From assembly GCA_947589605.1 (NCBI GenBank), contig CANQBR010000005.1:1-64000 (forward strand): a stretch of 64,000 bases of DNA, in the 5' to 3' direction. The stretch's first letter is position 1. Each line of letters begins with the position of its first letter. Source of the stretch: an uncultured Phascolarctobacterium sp. (GTDB taxonomy: Bacteria; Bacillota; Negativicutes; Acidaminococcales; Acidaminococcaceae). Both the position numbers and the translations under genes were made by a program. A model generated the notes under the pieces. It ran no database searches. It was not told the origin of the DNA and worked only from the letters and a program-made list of their open reading frames with translations. Below are positions 42,371-50,916 of the stretch, in pieces.

Positions 42371-43968
42371 AGGCGGCCTCGCTCTTCTTGCTGCCCGCTC
42401 CTATCGTAAGCGGGCTCGAACATGGAGAGCAGGCCCATGATCTGATGCTGCAGGAGGGGGCTGTAGCTCAATTCGCCGGCCCGCTTCAAAGCTTGCAGGA
42501 GGGCGGCGGTCAGGCAGTCGGCTCCCCAGCGGTAGAGCACGTCCACCGCCAAACTGCGGGGCCAGTCGTACATGCCGGTGAGGGCGCCGCACACTAGGGC
42601 TTCTCCTTGGCCGGGCCGGTCCTTCAGAAAAAAGAGGATGTCCCCGAAGGCTTCCTGACTGCCCATATAAAAGGCTAAATTTTCCTCCGCTATGCTGAGG
42701 GCGGAGGCGGCCACTTCTTCTTCGACGCTCAAAAGATAGGGCAGCAGCCGATATTCGTCGGGCTTTTTTGCAAAATAGTCCAAAAGACAGAGGCCGGGGT
42801 CCCAGCCCAATTCGAAAGCAAAATCGAGCAAAGTGTAATTCAAAATGCCGTCGACGCAAAGATATTTATCGATGGCTTCTTCCCAATTTTGCGTGAAGAC
42901 CAGAGCATCGCAACGGCCGATCAGTTCCTGCACTTGCCGTTCGCTCAAGAGGTAGCGCTCTTCGGCTTCAGCGAGGGCCCGCAGCCGATCGGCCAAGACG
43001 GCGGCCGGCAGATAGTCCAGAGGCGAGCGGGCAGTTTTTTCAAGATGGCGCAAAAGATCGTCCAGCATGGGTTCAAGAGCGATATCCGCTTTCTCAAGGA
43101 GCTGTTCCAAAAAGGCGCCGGGATATTCGGTCAGCAGTAAAAGAAGAGAAGTCAAAAGGGCGGCGGCGCAGTCGGTAAGTTCCTTCTCGAGCTCAACTTC
43201 CGCCAGCAGCTTCGCCAATCTGCTCTCTTCGACGATCTTCACGGCCAAAGGAGGATATTCCACTTCCAAGCGCAGCCACTGCCGCAGCAGCAGGCGGCAC
43301 TGCAAGGCATCGAAGCAGCGGGCTTCCTGCAAAGCGCAGACTTTGCCCCAGCCCCGAGTGCACTCTGCCAGCACCCACACATCGTGCTGAGGGAGAAAAG
43401 CGCTCAAACGGCAGGCGTAGAAAAAGAAAAAAGTGAATTCTTCACAGCGGGCTGCGTTCAAAAGATCCCGCCACAGCACCGGGTTGTGCTCCTTCAATTT
43501 TTCCATGCCGTAAAGGCCGCAGAGGATAAAGGCCAGCTTCAAAGGATTGCGATGGACCGCCGTGTAAAAAAATTCCTGAGCCAAAGACAGCAGGGCCTCG
43601 CGGGGGAGGTCGTTTTTTTCTTTCAGCTTTTTTGTGAGAGGATCGCAGACGGCGCAGATGGGCATTTGCCGGCACAGATCGTACAGGTAGCGGCGGTGGG
43701 GGGCGTCGTTGTTTTTCAAACAAAGGAGCAGGGCCCGCCGCAGTCTTTGGGCTCCTTTCACATCGGAAGGCAAATGGCTGCCGTAAAAGGCAGCGTCCTC
43801 CGTGCCCAAAGGTTGGGGCAGCAGAGGCTGAGGCTCGTCGGGGAGGGTGGGCAGCGCGTAGCGCCCGTTTTCGTCCAAATGTTTGCTTATATAAAAGTAA
43901 AGACCGGTCTCTTTCATTTCGTTCAAAAAATCCTCGTTCGTCGTCGTTGCGTAGCTATATTTTAGCAT
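42367..43968 (-). CDS. Large, Leu-rich helical protein, function unknown
   Basis: 533 residues with no signal peptide or membrane segment. It begins MLKYSYATTTNEDFLNEMKE and contains many regular Leu-rich amphipathic helices, spaced like HEAT/ARM-type alpha-solenoids (for example residues 260-330 and 425-520). No catalytic motif is evident. The C-terminal part has VCGALTGMYDWPRSLAVDVLYRW. Similar open frames have been labelled limonene hydroxylase in some genomes as I recall, which I would not trust. The ATGA overlap with the FkbM methyltransferase gene suggests a functional pair. No good Shine-Dalgarno before the first ATG; a later start is possible. Confidence 0.65.
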   Translation of the reverse strand: MLKYSYATTTNEDFLNEMKETGLYFYISKHLDENGRYALPTLPDEPQPLLPQPLGTEDAAFYGSHLPSDVKGAQRLRRALLLCLKNNDAPHRRYLYDLCRQMPICAVCDPLTKKLKEKNDLPREALLSLAQEFFYTAVHRNPLKLAFILCGLYGMEKLKEHNPVLWRDLLNAARCEEFTFFFFYACRLSAFLPQHDVWVLAECTRGWGKVCALQEARCFDALQCRLLLRQWLRLEVEYPPLAVKIVEESRLAKLLAEVELEKELTDCAAALLTSLLLLLTEYPGAFLEQLLEKADIALEPMLDDLLRHLEKTARSPLDYLPAAVLADRLRALAEAEERYLLSERQVQELIGRCDALVFTQNWEEAIDKYLCVDGILNYTLLDFAFELGWDPGLCLLDYFAKKPDEYRLLPYLLSVEEEVAASALSIAEENLAFYMGSQEAFGDILFFLKDRPGQGEALVCGALTGMYDWPRSLAVDVLYRWGADCLTAALLQALKRAGELSYSPLLQHQIMGLLSMFEPAYDRSGQQEERGRL

Positions 43969-43995
43969 TAAGCGCAGTCTGCCGCAAGTCGAAGA

Positions 43996-44027
43996 AGTGT
44001 GGAGTGTGGAGTGTGGAGTGTGGAGTG
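43996..44027. repeat. Tandem heptamer AGTGTGG, four copies
   Basis: Four exact consecutive AGTGTGG units (43996-44023) plus a partial AGTG. Non-coding, between the 533-residue gene and the MerR gene. Confidence 0.9.
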
Positions 44028-44040
44028 AGCGGGCGCTCCT

Positions 44041-44109
44041 TCGGCAGAGTCATTTAAATCAGCTCAGCGTCCAAGAGGAGCAGGCGTTTGCTCGGCAGAG
44101 TCATTTAAA
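44041..44109. repeat. 18-bp direct repeat with 51-bp period
   Basis: TCGGCAGAGTCATTTAAA occurs at 44041-44058 and 44092-44109; flanks are similar for another 25 bases. Part of a repeat cluster with the AGTGTGG and AGTGAAG heptamers. Confidence 0.85.
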
Positions 44110-44131
44110 GCGGCTGAAAGTTCAAGAAGGA

Positions 44132-44156
44132 GAAGTGAAGAGTGAAGAGTGAAAGG
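44132..44156. repeat. Second heptamer run, AGTGAAG type
   Basis: AGTGAAG-AGTGAAG-AGTGAAA, about three units, just after the 51-bp repeats. The gap 43969-44264 shows no gene. Confidence 0.8.
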
Positions 44157-44264
44157 ATTTTTCTTGCGGACGGGTCAACAGAGGCAGCGGTCGAAAACGA
44201 AGAGCGAAACGAAAAAAAGCGCAAAGAAAGAGCGAACGAAGAAAGCAAAACGAAAAATGCAACG

Positions 44265-44296
44265 AAAAAAGACACCGGCTCGTAAGAGGCGGTGTC
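44265..44296 (-). terminator. Terminator after the MerR-type regulator gene
   Basis: Stem GACACCG / CGGTGTC (44271-44277 with 44290-44296) with CTC/GAG inner pairs, followed on the minus strand by TTTTTTCG. Confidence 0.8.
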
Positions 44297-44333
44297 TGCG
44301 AATTTAGGAAAATATTTTGCTCTTTTTGCCGTT

Positions 44334-44786
44334 TTATTTTTTGCGGCTCTGCAGCAGCTCCTTGCCCTTGCGGACTTCGGGGGGCACTGCGGAGAGGGGC
44401 AGCTCTTTCAGACCTTCGACGGTGCCCCGGGCCTGGGCTTGGCGATAGAACCATTCTTTGTAAGAGAGGATGGCCAGCACGTCTTGCAGGGTGCGCAGCT
44501 GTTCCAGCACCGTTTCTTTGCGCCGGCAGATCAGCGCCAGCCGTTCTTTGATGCCGGCGTCTCCCTGCATGGACAGGAGGATGAAGCGGCGGATGTCTTT
44601 TAAGGGCATTCCGGTCTGCTTCAGGCAGTCGATGAGGTTCAGCGTTTCCAAATCGCTGTCTTTAAAGAGGCGGATGCCGCTCTCCGAGCGTTCCAAAAAA
44701 GGGAGCAGGCCTTTTTTGTCGTAATAGCGCAAAGTGGAAGGCGGCAGGTTTATCAGCGCCGCCAATTCGCCGATAGTGTAATACAT
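44334..44786 (-). CDS. MerR-family transcriptional regulator
   Basis: 150 residues. Winged helix with YYTIGELAALINLPPSTLRYYDKKGLLPFLERSESGIRLFKDSDLETLNLIDCLKQTGMPLKDIRRFI (residues 2-69), then a coiled-coil dimer helix, and a short effector tail without the Cys pattern of metal-sensing members. The final segment SAVPPEVRKGKELLQSRKK is basic. The sensed signal is unknown. Strong Shine-Dalgarno AAGGAGGG. A good promoter is at 44936-44964, so its leader is about 150 bases. Confidence 0.9.
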   Translation of the reverse strand: MYYTIGELAALINLPPSTLRYYDKKGLLPFLERSESGIRLFKDSDLETLNLIDCLKQTGMPLKDIRRFILLSMQGDAGIKERLALICRRKETVLEQLRTLQDVLAILSYKEWFYRQAQARGTVEGLKELPLSAVPPEVRKGKELLQSRKK

Positions 44787-44935
44787 GAGCGTCCCTCCTT
44801 CGGGTGAAGCAGCGCAGGTAAAAAACTCGACGTTTTTAAGCGCGCTTTGAGTTGCTGCAAACGATTGAAGCTGCTTTAAGCAGTCGTTGCGAAAAAGCGG
44901 CCCGCCGGGAGGCAGACCGCCGTTTCCTCATTTTC

Positions 44936-44964
44936 ATTATAGTGAAGGGCAAAGAAAAAGACAA
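44936..44964 (-). promoter_or_regulatory. Promoter of the MerR-type regulator gene
   Basis: Minus strand: -35 TTGTCT (44959-44964), 17-base spacer, -10 TATAAT (44936-44941). The 44787-44935 leader contains a small hairpin (CTGCTT / AAGCAG). Confidence 0.65.
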
Positions 44965-45013
44965 ATACTTTCGACGTATCGAAGTTATGCTTTGCCTGTA
45001 TCTAGAGGCGGCT

Positions 45014-46234
45014 CTACCAAGTGAGGTAAGAGACGACGGTGAAGACGGTGAGGACGATGACTTCGATAATGAAAATAGATTTCAAGGTAGCGAAGAAGTC
45101 GGCTTTGAAATAATCCAAGGTGACGATGAGGCACATGTGGGTGGGAGTGAGCATCTGTCCCGCCACGCCGAAGGCCATGGCCACGCCCACCAAATTCAGA
45201 TCGCCGGTCGAAAGCGCCGCCACCACCGGCATGACGATGGCCACGTGGCCTTGGCTCATGCCTGTGAGGACGCCGATGATGAAGGAGATGACGGCGACGA
45301 GGACGGGGATGGGCAGCGTGCTGTCTTTAAAGGCGGCCACCACCTGACTGAGGACCTGAGTATCGGTAAGTATTTGGATGAAATAGAGGATGCAGAGGAC
45401 GTTGCAAAACATCTTCCAGTCCAGCGCATCTATCACTACGTTTTTGGCCCGACAGCGGCGCCCGCTGAAGTTGAGGACGAAGAAGAGGCCCAAGGTCACC
45501 AAGCCCATGCCCAAAGAGGCGTTGAGACCGAAAAAGACCACCAAGATGAAAGTGACCACCACCGGGGAAAGGGAGAGGAGCAGATCCACCAGTTCTTTGT
45601 TTTTATTTTGCGGAGCGGCCAAAATGAGAGCCTTGCTGCGGCTCATGTCCAAGTCTCTGATCAGCACCAGCCAGCCGGCGGCGAGGGCCACGGGGGTGAG
45701 CCAGCAGATGTGGCTGATGAAATCTTTATAGGGGACGCCTACGATGCTGCAGGCGATGATCATCCCCGGGATGATGGGGTTGGAGAATTCGAAGATGTGG
45801 CGGAACCAAAAATTGATGGCCGCTTTGCGATGATCGGTCAGCCTTTCGCCTTTGCTGGCTTCGTCCACGATGGGAGCGGAAAAACGGGCGCCGCCCAAGC
45901 TGGGCAGCAGGCCCAAAAAGGCGGGCATCACCACCAAAGTGACTTTGGGACTGGAGAAGATGCGCTGCAAGGCGTGGACCATCCCCTCCATGGTGCCGGA
46001 GGTGCGCAACTCGATCTCCAAACACATGACGAAGTAGAGGGCCAGGATGATGTCGTAGGTGCGGCTCAAAGAAAGAGTGTTGACTGCAGCTTGAGCAAGG
46101 AGCAGCGGTGAAGTGCTCTTCACCAGCCAGATCAAAAGGCCGCCCAGCAGCATGCTGGGACCGATGGGGTAGTGGCGGCGCAGCAAAAAGACGATGAGGC
46201 CCATGGCCAGCGCCAAAAGCAAAAAGATGTTCAT
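45014..46234 (-). CDS. DUF401 family membrane transporter
   Basis: 406 residues with about ten membrane segments. DUF401-type features: AMGLIVFLLRRHYPIGPSMLLGG at the start, SGTMEGMVHALQRIF, GLLPSLGGARFSAPIVDEA, FWFRHIFEFSNPIIPGMI and the C-terminal MSQGHVAIVMPVVAAL then MLTPTHMCLIVTLDYF. DUF401 belongs with the IT (ion transporter) type permeases; substrate unknown. The MerR gene lies downstream in the same direction but has its own promoter. Confidence 0.88.
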   Translation of the reverse strand: MNIFLLLALAMGLIVFLLRRHYPIGPSMLLGGLLIWLVKSTSPLLLAQAAVNTLSLSRTYDIILALYFVMCLEIELRTSGTMEGMVHALQRIFSSPKVTLVVMPAFLGLLPSLGGARFSAPIVDEASKGERLTDHRKAAINFWFRHIFEFSNPIIPGMIIACSIVGVPYKDFISHICWLTPVALAAGWLVLIRDLDMSRSKALILAAPQNKNKELVDLLLSLSPVVVTFILVVFFGLNASLGMGLVTLGLFFVLNFSGRRCRAKNVVIDALDWKMFCNVLCILYFIQILTDTQVLSQVVAAFKDSTLPIPVLVAVISFIIGVLTGMSQGHVAIVMPVVAALSTGDLNLVGVAMAFGVAGQMLTPTHMCLIVTLDYFKADFFATLKSIFIIEVIVLTVFTVVSYLTW

Positions 46235-46448
46235 GTGAGGAAAGAGACCTTTCTTAACAGTTACAAATCATTTTATGCTTTTTCCTTCGCGAACGCAAGG
46301 GGCGAAGGCCGTCTTTGAGGAAAGTTCTCTTTTTTGTCACAGGCCGGCGCCAAAGCTCTCGAGAAAAATTTCTCTCACCGCCAAAGCGCCAGATCGACAG
46401 TTTCCTTCGCTCGGCAAAGATCTTCGCTCTTTTAAGACAAAAGAAAAA

Positions 46449-46472
46449 GGCGCCGGCGGGAGCCGACGCCTT
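46449..46472 (-). terminator. Terminator after the Fbp-type ABC operon
   Basis: 10-bp arms AGGCGCCGGC / GCCGACGCCT (one G-T) with a GGGA loop; minus strand followed by TTTTTCTTTT. The gap 46235-46448 has no gene. Confidence 0.85.
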
Positions 46473-46488
46473 TGCGGTGAACAATCGC

Positions 46489-47538
46489 TCAATTGCGTTT
46501 GAAGAACATGACCTGATCGAAATCCAGATAAACGGTGCTGCCGTCGGGGAAGGCTTCGATGTCGGAGCCTTTTTTGATGACCCGGACGATGTGGCCGTTG
46601 ACATCGACTCTGAAATCTACGGAGTCGCCCAAGTAGAAACGATGGGTGACTACGCCGCGGAACTCGCCGCCGTCGGCGGACATGGTGATGCTCTCGGGGC
46701 GCACGGCCACGGTCACTTCTCCTTCCAAGCCGTTCTTGTTGGCCCAAGAATGAGAGTCGTTGCCCACGAGGAAGATGCGGTCGCCCTTCACTTCTCCGTC
46801 CAGGAAGTTGATGAGGCCGATGAAGTCGGCCACCATCTTGTTGGCGGGGGAGGTGTAGATCTCATGAGGCGCGCCGATCTGCTGCACCACGCCCATGCTC
46901 ATCACCACTACCCGGTCGGACATGGCCATGGCCTCGCTTTGATCGTGAGTAACATAGACCACGGTGATGCCGGTCTTCTTCTGGATCTCCAAGATCTCGA
47001 AGCGCATGCTCTCTCTCAGTTTGGCATCCAAGTTGCTCAAAGGTTCGTCCAAGAGCAGCAGCCCCGGCTCGGCCACCAGTGCCCGGGCCAGAGAGACGCG
47101 CTGCTGCTGGCCGCCGGAGAGCTGATTGGGATAACGCTTGCCGTATTCTCCCAAATGGACCAGGTCCAGCATGGCCTGCACTCTTCTTTCCCGCTCTTCT
47201 TTGGGAACTTTTTTTATTTTCAGAGGATAGCCCACGTTTTCGGCCACGGTCATGTGGGGCCACACGGCGTAAGATTGGAACACCATACCGATGTCTCTGT
47301 CTTCCGGGGGCACGAAGGTGCCGGCCTCGGAGGAAGAGACCACGTGCTCGCCGATGCTGATGGTCCCTTCGGTGGCCCGCTCGAAGCCGGCGATCATCCT
47401 CAGGGTGGTGGTCTTGCCGCAGCCGGAAGGCCCCAAGATGGAGACGAACTCACCGTCTTTCACTACCAGATTGAAATCGTCTACGGCGGTCACGGCGCCG
47501 AAACGTTTGAATACATGCTCGATTCTTACCTCAGCCAT
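46489..47538 (-). CDS. ABC transporter ATP-binding protein, Fe3+/polyamine type
   Basis: 349 residues from the ATG at 47538 (AAGGAG upstream; GTG at 47547 overlaps it). Walker A ILGPSGCGKTTTLRMIAG is at residues 35-52, the Q-loop MVFQSYAVWPHMTV, signature LSGGQQQRVSLARAL, Walker B LLLLDEPLSNLDAKLRESMRFE. A C-terminal TOBE domain runs from about residue 270. This subfamily serves ferric iron, sulfate, spermidine/putrescine or phosphonate importers; with the iron-type binding protein and the fused permease, the FbpC role is most likely. It is downstream of the permease (21 bases). Confidence 0.93.
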   Translation of the reverse strand: MAEVRIEHVFKRFGAVTAVDDFNLVVKDGEFVSILGPSGCGKTTTLRMIAGFERATEGTISIGEHVVSSSEAGTFVPPEDRDIGMVFQSYAVWPHMTVAENVGYPLKIKKVPKEERERRVQAMLDLVHLGEYGKRYPNQLSGGQQQRVSLARALVAEPGLLLLDEPLSNLDAKLRESMRFEILEIQKKTGITVVYVTHDQSEAMAMSDRVVVMSMGVVQQIGAPHEIYTSPANKMVADFIGLINFLDGEVKGDRIFLVGNDSHSWANKNGLEGEVTVAVRPESITMSADGGEFRGVVTHRFYLGDSVDFRVDVNGHIVRVIKKGSDIEAFPDGSTVYLDFDQVMFFKRN

Positions 47539-47559
47539 TGATTTCACTCCTTGTTCGTA

Positions 47560-49230
47560 TCAAATACCTACGTTGCCCTTGGATACTTTGTTCAAGATCA
47601 GGTTGCCGATGAGGACGATGGCCAAGATGATGACAGAGAGCACCGAAGCGTTCTGAGTGTCGGCATAGGTCTGCAGCTCGTAAAGGAGCACGCCTATGGT
47701 CTTGCTATCGCTGCCGTACAGCAACAGGGACATGGTCAATTCATAGAAGGACGGCATGAAGATGAGGAACCAGCCGGCCACTACGCTGGGGGCGATGAGG
47801 GGGATGATGATGTCCTTGCACACCCGCAGCCAGTTGGCGCCCGCATTCTGCGCCGCTTCTTCCAAAGAGATGTGCACCTGACTCAAGGCGGCGGCGATGG
47901 TGCGCACCGACATGGTGAGGTATTTGACCAAGTAGCTGACTATGATGATCCACATAGTGGAGTATAGGTTGAGGCCGAAGTTGCCGCTGAAGGTGATGAT
48001 GAGAGCCAGGGCGATAACGATGGAGGGGGTGGAGCCGCCGATGACCGTCAAAAGATCGGGAAGGCTGCGGCCTTTGATGTTGGTCTTCACAGCCAGATAG
48101 GCTACGAAGAGGGCCAAGGCAGTGCCGATGGTGGCGGCCACTACGCCGTAGACCACGGAGTTCCAGACGCTCTCCATATATTGAGCGCTGGTGACCACCG
48201 GTATCCAGGGCTCGAAGCTGAAATTATCGAAGCCGATGTCTTTGGACATAGACTTGATGAAGCTGGTCATCACGATGGAGCCCAGAGGGATCACCACGGC
48301 GATGGCGCCGTAAAGGCTGACGCCCAAAACAGCGGGTATCTTCCACTTGCCCAGCTCTACGATGTTGGGCCGGGTAGATTTGCCGGAGATGGTGGTGTAA
48401 TCTTTGCGGCCCATCATCCAAGTCATGCCGAAGAGCAGAGCGTTGGCGATGAACATCAGCGAGGCGGCCAGCGCCGTCGAGTCTCTCACGCCGGCATCGT
48501 CACCCATATAGATATAGGTAACGATACGGGTGGTCATAACTTCTACGTTGCCGGGCATGCCCACGATGGAGGGGATGCCGAAGCAGGAGCCGGCTGCGAT
48601 GAACACCAAAAGACCGCCGGCCAAAATGGAGGGAGCCATCAAAGGCAGGGTCACGTCCAGCACGGTCCTCAACGGCGAAGCCCCGGCCACTCGGGCCGCT
48701 TCTTCCAGGGTGGGGTCCATCTTCTCCATGGCGCGGGAGATGGTGATGAAGGCAAAGGGCGAATAGAAGAGGGTGAGCACCCAAGCCAGACCCCAAAAAG
48801 TGTAGATGTCGAAGGGCGCGGTCTCCAAGCCGAAGAGCCAGCGAAGGATGCTGTTGATGTAACCTACGCTGGGGTTCAAAAGCTGTACCCAGGCGATAGC
48901 TCCCACATAGGGAGGGATCATGTAACTGGAGACCAAAAGGGTGCGGAAGCCTTTCTTGCCGGGCAGATCCGTGCGGCCCACCAGCCAAGCCAGGGGGAAG
49001 GTGATGATGACGCTGACGATCATCACTACCAAAGAAAGCTGCACCGTATTGGTGAGGGCCTTCCAGTTGACGTCCTGACTGTAGACGTTGGCATAATTTT
49101 GAAAATTGACATGCCCGTCCAACATGATGCTGTCGTAGAGCAAGATGATCATGGGGAAGACCACGAAATAGAGCAACAACAGCACGGAGACGGAGATGAC
49201 GATGGTTTTGCTATTTATCCTGCTGCGCAT
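47560..49230 (-). CDS. ABC transporter permease, fused double-domain (FbpB-like)
   Basis: 556 residues from the ATG at 49230; the ORF reaches 49266 by TTG. Two six-helix modules: the first carries the EAA loop ISRAMEKMDPTLEEAARVAGASPLRTVLDVTLPLMAPSI, the second SQVHISLEEAAQNAGANWLRVCKDIIIPLIAPSV. The fused permease is typical of FbpB for ferric iron, or of related thiamine/phosphonate systems. It is between the lipoprotein gene and the ATPase gene; a stable hairpin separates it from the lipoprotein, which can lower permease expression relative to the binding protein. Confidence 0.92.
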   Translation of the reverse strand: MRSRINSKTIVISVSVLLLLYFVVFPMIILLYDSIMLDGHVNFQNYANVYSQDVNWKALTNTVQLSLVVMIVSVIITFPLAWLVGRTDLPGKKGFRTLLVSSYMIPPYVGAIAWVQLLNPSVGYINSILRWLFGLETAPFDIYTFWGLAWVLTLFYSPFAFITISRAMEKMDPTLEEAARVAGASPLRTVLDVTLPLMAPSILAGGLLVFIAAGSCFGIPSIVGMPGNVEVMTTRIVTYIYMGDDAGVRDSTALAASLMFIANALLFGMTWMMGRKDYTTISGKSTRPNIVELGKWKIPAVLGVSLYGAIAVVIPLGSIVMTSFIKSMSKDIGFDNFSFEPWIPVVTSAQYMESVWNSVVYGVVAATIGTALALFVAYLAVKTNIKGRSLPDLLTVIGGSTPSIVIALALIITFSGNFGLNLYSTMWIIIVSYLVKYLTMSVRTIAAALSQVHISLEEAAQNAGANWLRVCKDIIIPLIAPSVVAGWFLIFMPSFYELTMSLLLYGSDSKTIGVLLYELQTYADTQNASVLSVIILAIVLIGNLILNKVSKGNVGI

Positions 49231-49276
49231 AAGAAAGTAACGAGCCCCTTTCTTATCAAGTTTCAAAAGAACCGAC

Positions 49277-49294
49277 GGGGCCGTCGGCGGCCCC
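49277..49294 (-). terminator. Hairpin between the binding protein and permease genes
   Basis: GGGGCCG / CGGCCCC with TCGG loop (7 bp, all GC). There is no T-run, so it is likely an mRNA-stabilising or partial-termination element that raises binding-protein expression. Confidence 0.5.
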
Positions 49295-49318
49295 GCGGCC
49301 TTTCATGCGGGAAAGAGC

Positions 49319-50350
49319 TTATTTATCCATTACCCTCTTGCGGAACTCTTCCTTGATCTGGGCATTGTTGTCGGCCAGCATCTGCCAATTTACTTTCAAC
49401 TTGTTATCGTTGATCTGTTTGGTGGGGATGGCGCCGATAGGCTCCTTCACGTCGCCTCTTACGGAATGCATCCAGCCTTTGACCACGGCCTCTTGGCCTT
49501 CCTTGCTCAGCCACCAATCAACGATGGCCTTGGCGCCTTCGGGGTTCTTGGTGGTGTTGAGGATGGCGATGGGGCTGGGCACCATCAAAGTGCCGTCTTT
49601 AGGATAGATCACCTTCAAAGGCTCTTTCTTGGTGGCGGCCAGCTTCAAAATATTTTCTTCCAAGATCATGGCGGCGGCATATTCGCCGGTGAGCAGTTTG
49701 TTTTGGATGGCAGAGTTGCCTTCTTCCACTCTGAGGCCGTTATCCCGCAGTTTTTCGAAATACTTCCAGCCGTATTTGTCGGCCAAAACGCCGGCGGCTA
49801 CATAGGCAGTGCCGCTCAAAAGCGGGCTGGGCATGGCGATCTTGCCCTTCCACTTGGGGTCGGTGAGATCCAGCCAAGTCTGCGGAGCTTCTTCCGCTTT
49901 CAATTTGTCGGAGTTATAGGCGATGATCATGTTGGAAACGCGCACGCCGTACCAAGCGCCGTCTGCGGCCTTATCGGTGATGACGGCGGCATCCTCTTTG
50001 GATTTATAAGGCAGCAGCAATTTTTGTTCGTTCAGTTTCAGATAGTAGGAAGGATCGGCCACCATCAGCACGTCGGCGCCGATCTTTTTGGCTTTGATCT
50101 CGCCGGTGATCTTGGTGACTACTTTCTCGGTGCCGCCCTGGAACCAGTTGACCTTCATATCGGGGAAGGCTTTGGCTACATTGGGCTTGCACATGCTGTC
50201 GATGATATCGGGGTAAATGGAGGTATAGATCATCAATTCTCCTTTTACACCGGCGCTTTTCTTGGCGTTGTCTCCGCCGCCGCAGCCGGCGAGGGCTACG
50301 GAAAGGGCCAACAGGGCCGCAGAGCCCAGCATCCATTTGGACAGTTTCAT
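49319..50350 (-). CDS. Extracellular solute-binding lipoprotein, Fe3+-type
   Basis: 343 residues. Lipoprotein signal MKLSKWMLGSAALLALSVALAGCGGG with Cys at about residue 23. Family 1/AfuA-like fold: GELMIYTSIYPDIIDSM, NWFQGGTEKVVTKI, ADVLMVADPSYYLKL, YGVRVSNMIIAYNSDKL, NTTKNPEGAKAIVDWWLSKEGQEAV. The Tyr cluster of classic ferric-binding proteins is not certain, so phosphonate or another solute is possible. Shine-Dalgarno AAAGGAG. It is the first gene of the operon. Confidence 0.9.
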   Translation of the reverse strand: MKLSKWMLGSAALLALSVALAGCGGGDNAKKSAGVKGELMIYTSIYPDIIDSMCKPNVAKAFPDMKVNWFQGGTEKVVTKITGEIKAKKIGADVLMVADPSYYLKLNEQKLLLPYKSKEDAAVITDKAADGAWYGVRVSNMIIAYNSDKLKAEEAPQTWLDLTDPKWKGKIAMPSPLLSGTAYVAAGVLADKYGWKYFEKLRDNGLRVEEGNSAIQNKLLTGEYAAAMILEENILKLAATKKEPLKVIYPKDGTLMVPSPIAILNTTKNPEGAKAIVDWWLSKEGQEAVVKGWMHSVRGDVKEPIGAIPTKQINDNKLKVNWQMLADNNAQIKEEFRKRVMDK

Positions 50351-50868
50351 ATCACAACACTCCTTTCGAATTGATCACGCATTGATAGCGTTGATTGCAT
50401 TTTGAAGAGACAGAAACGGAGAGGGCAAAAGCAACGTAGCCTCTCCCTTTTATAGTTTACACAATTTTGCCACATTTAGCAATAATTTTGTAGCAGATTT
50501 CCCTGCAGTTGCGTAAATTTTACATTGCGGCCGAGACGCCGCCCTTTTTTGACGAGAAAATTTTCTGCGAGAGGGAGCCCCTCTGCCCTCGGGCCGCGGC
50601 AAAAAAGGCGCCGGTCGAAACAGATCGAGCCATCCGCAAGAGCGGCGCAAAAAAATATCGAGCAAAAACAGGCGGAGGCCGCTTTAAACACCTCGCGCAA
50701 AAAGCCGCGAGTCCAAGTCAAAACAGAAAAATAGCAAGAAATCATTTGGAAAGAGCTTTGCAAAAAGATCGCGGGTCGAAGTCAGAATACAAAAAGACAT
50801 TTAGAAAAGTCTTTGCCAAAAAGTAAGCCGAAAAGCAGTCATCCATTTTGAAAGACAGCAAATGAAAA
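50351..50868. other. Gap with degenerate repeat and possible promoter of the ABC operon
   Basis: No gene seen on either strand; an open 105-codon plus frame is rejected. On the minus strand, TTGCTA-N17-TAAACT near 50456-50484 is a possible weak promoter. Two similar 35-base segments, GCAAAAAG-CCGCGAGTCCAA and GCAAAAAGATCGCGGGTCGA, lie about 65 bases apart (near 50700 and 50760). Confidence 0.4.
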
Positions 50869-50894
50869 AGGATCGGTCGCGAGAGGCCGATCCT
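50869..50894 (-). terminator. Terminator after the D-2-hydroxyacid dehydrogenase gene
   Basis: 8-bp stem AGGATCGG / CCGATCCT, 10-base loop; minus strand followed by TTTTTC. Confidence 0.8.
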
Positions 50895-50916
50895 GCGTGA
50901 AAAAATTTGCGTGCTT

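Noticed and set aside
44847-44935. Small hairpins in the MerR gene leader as a riboswitch
   Set aside because: Only one short stem, no conserved riboswitch motif.
50509-50826. Plus-strand open frame of 105 codons upstream of the ABC operon
   Set aside because: Low-complexity Lys/Arg/Ala composition, no ribosome site, and it spans the repeat region.
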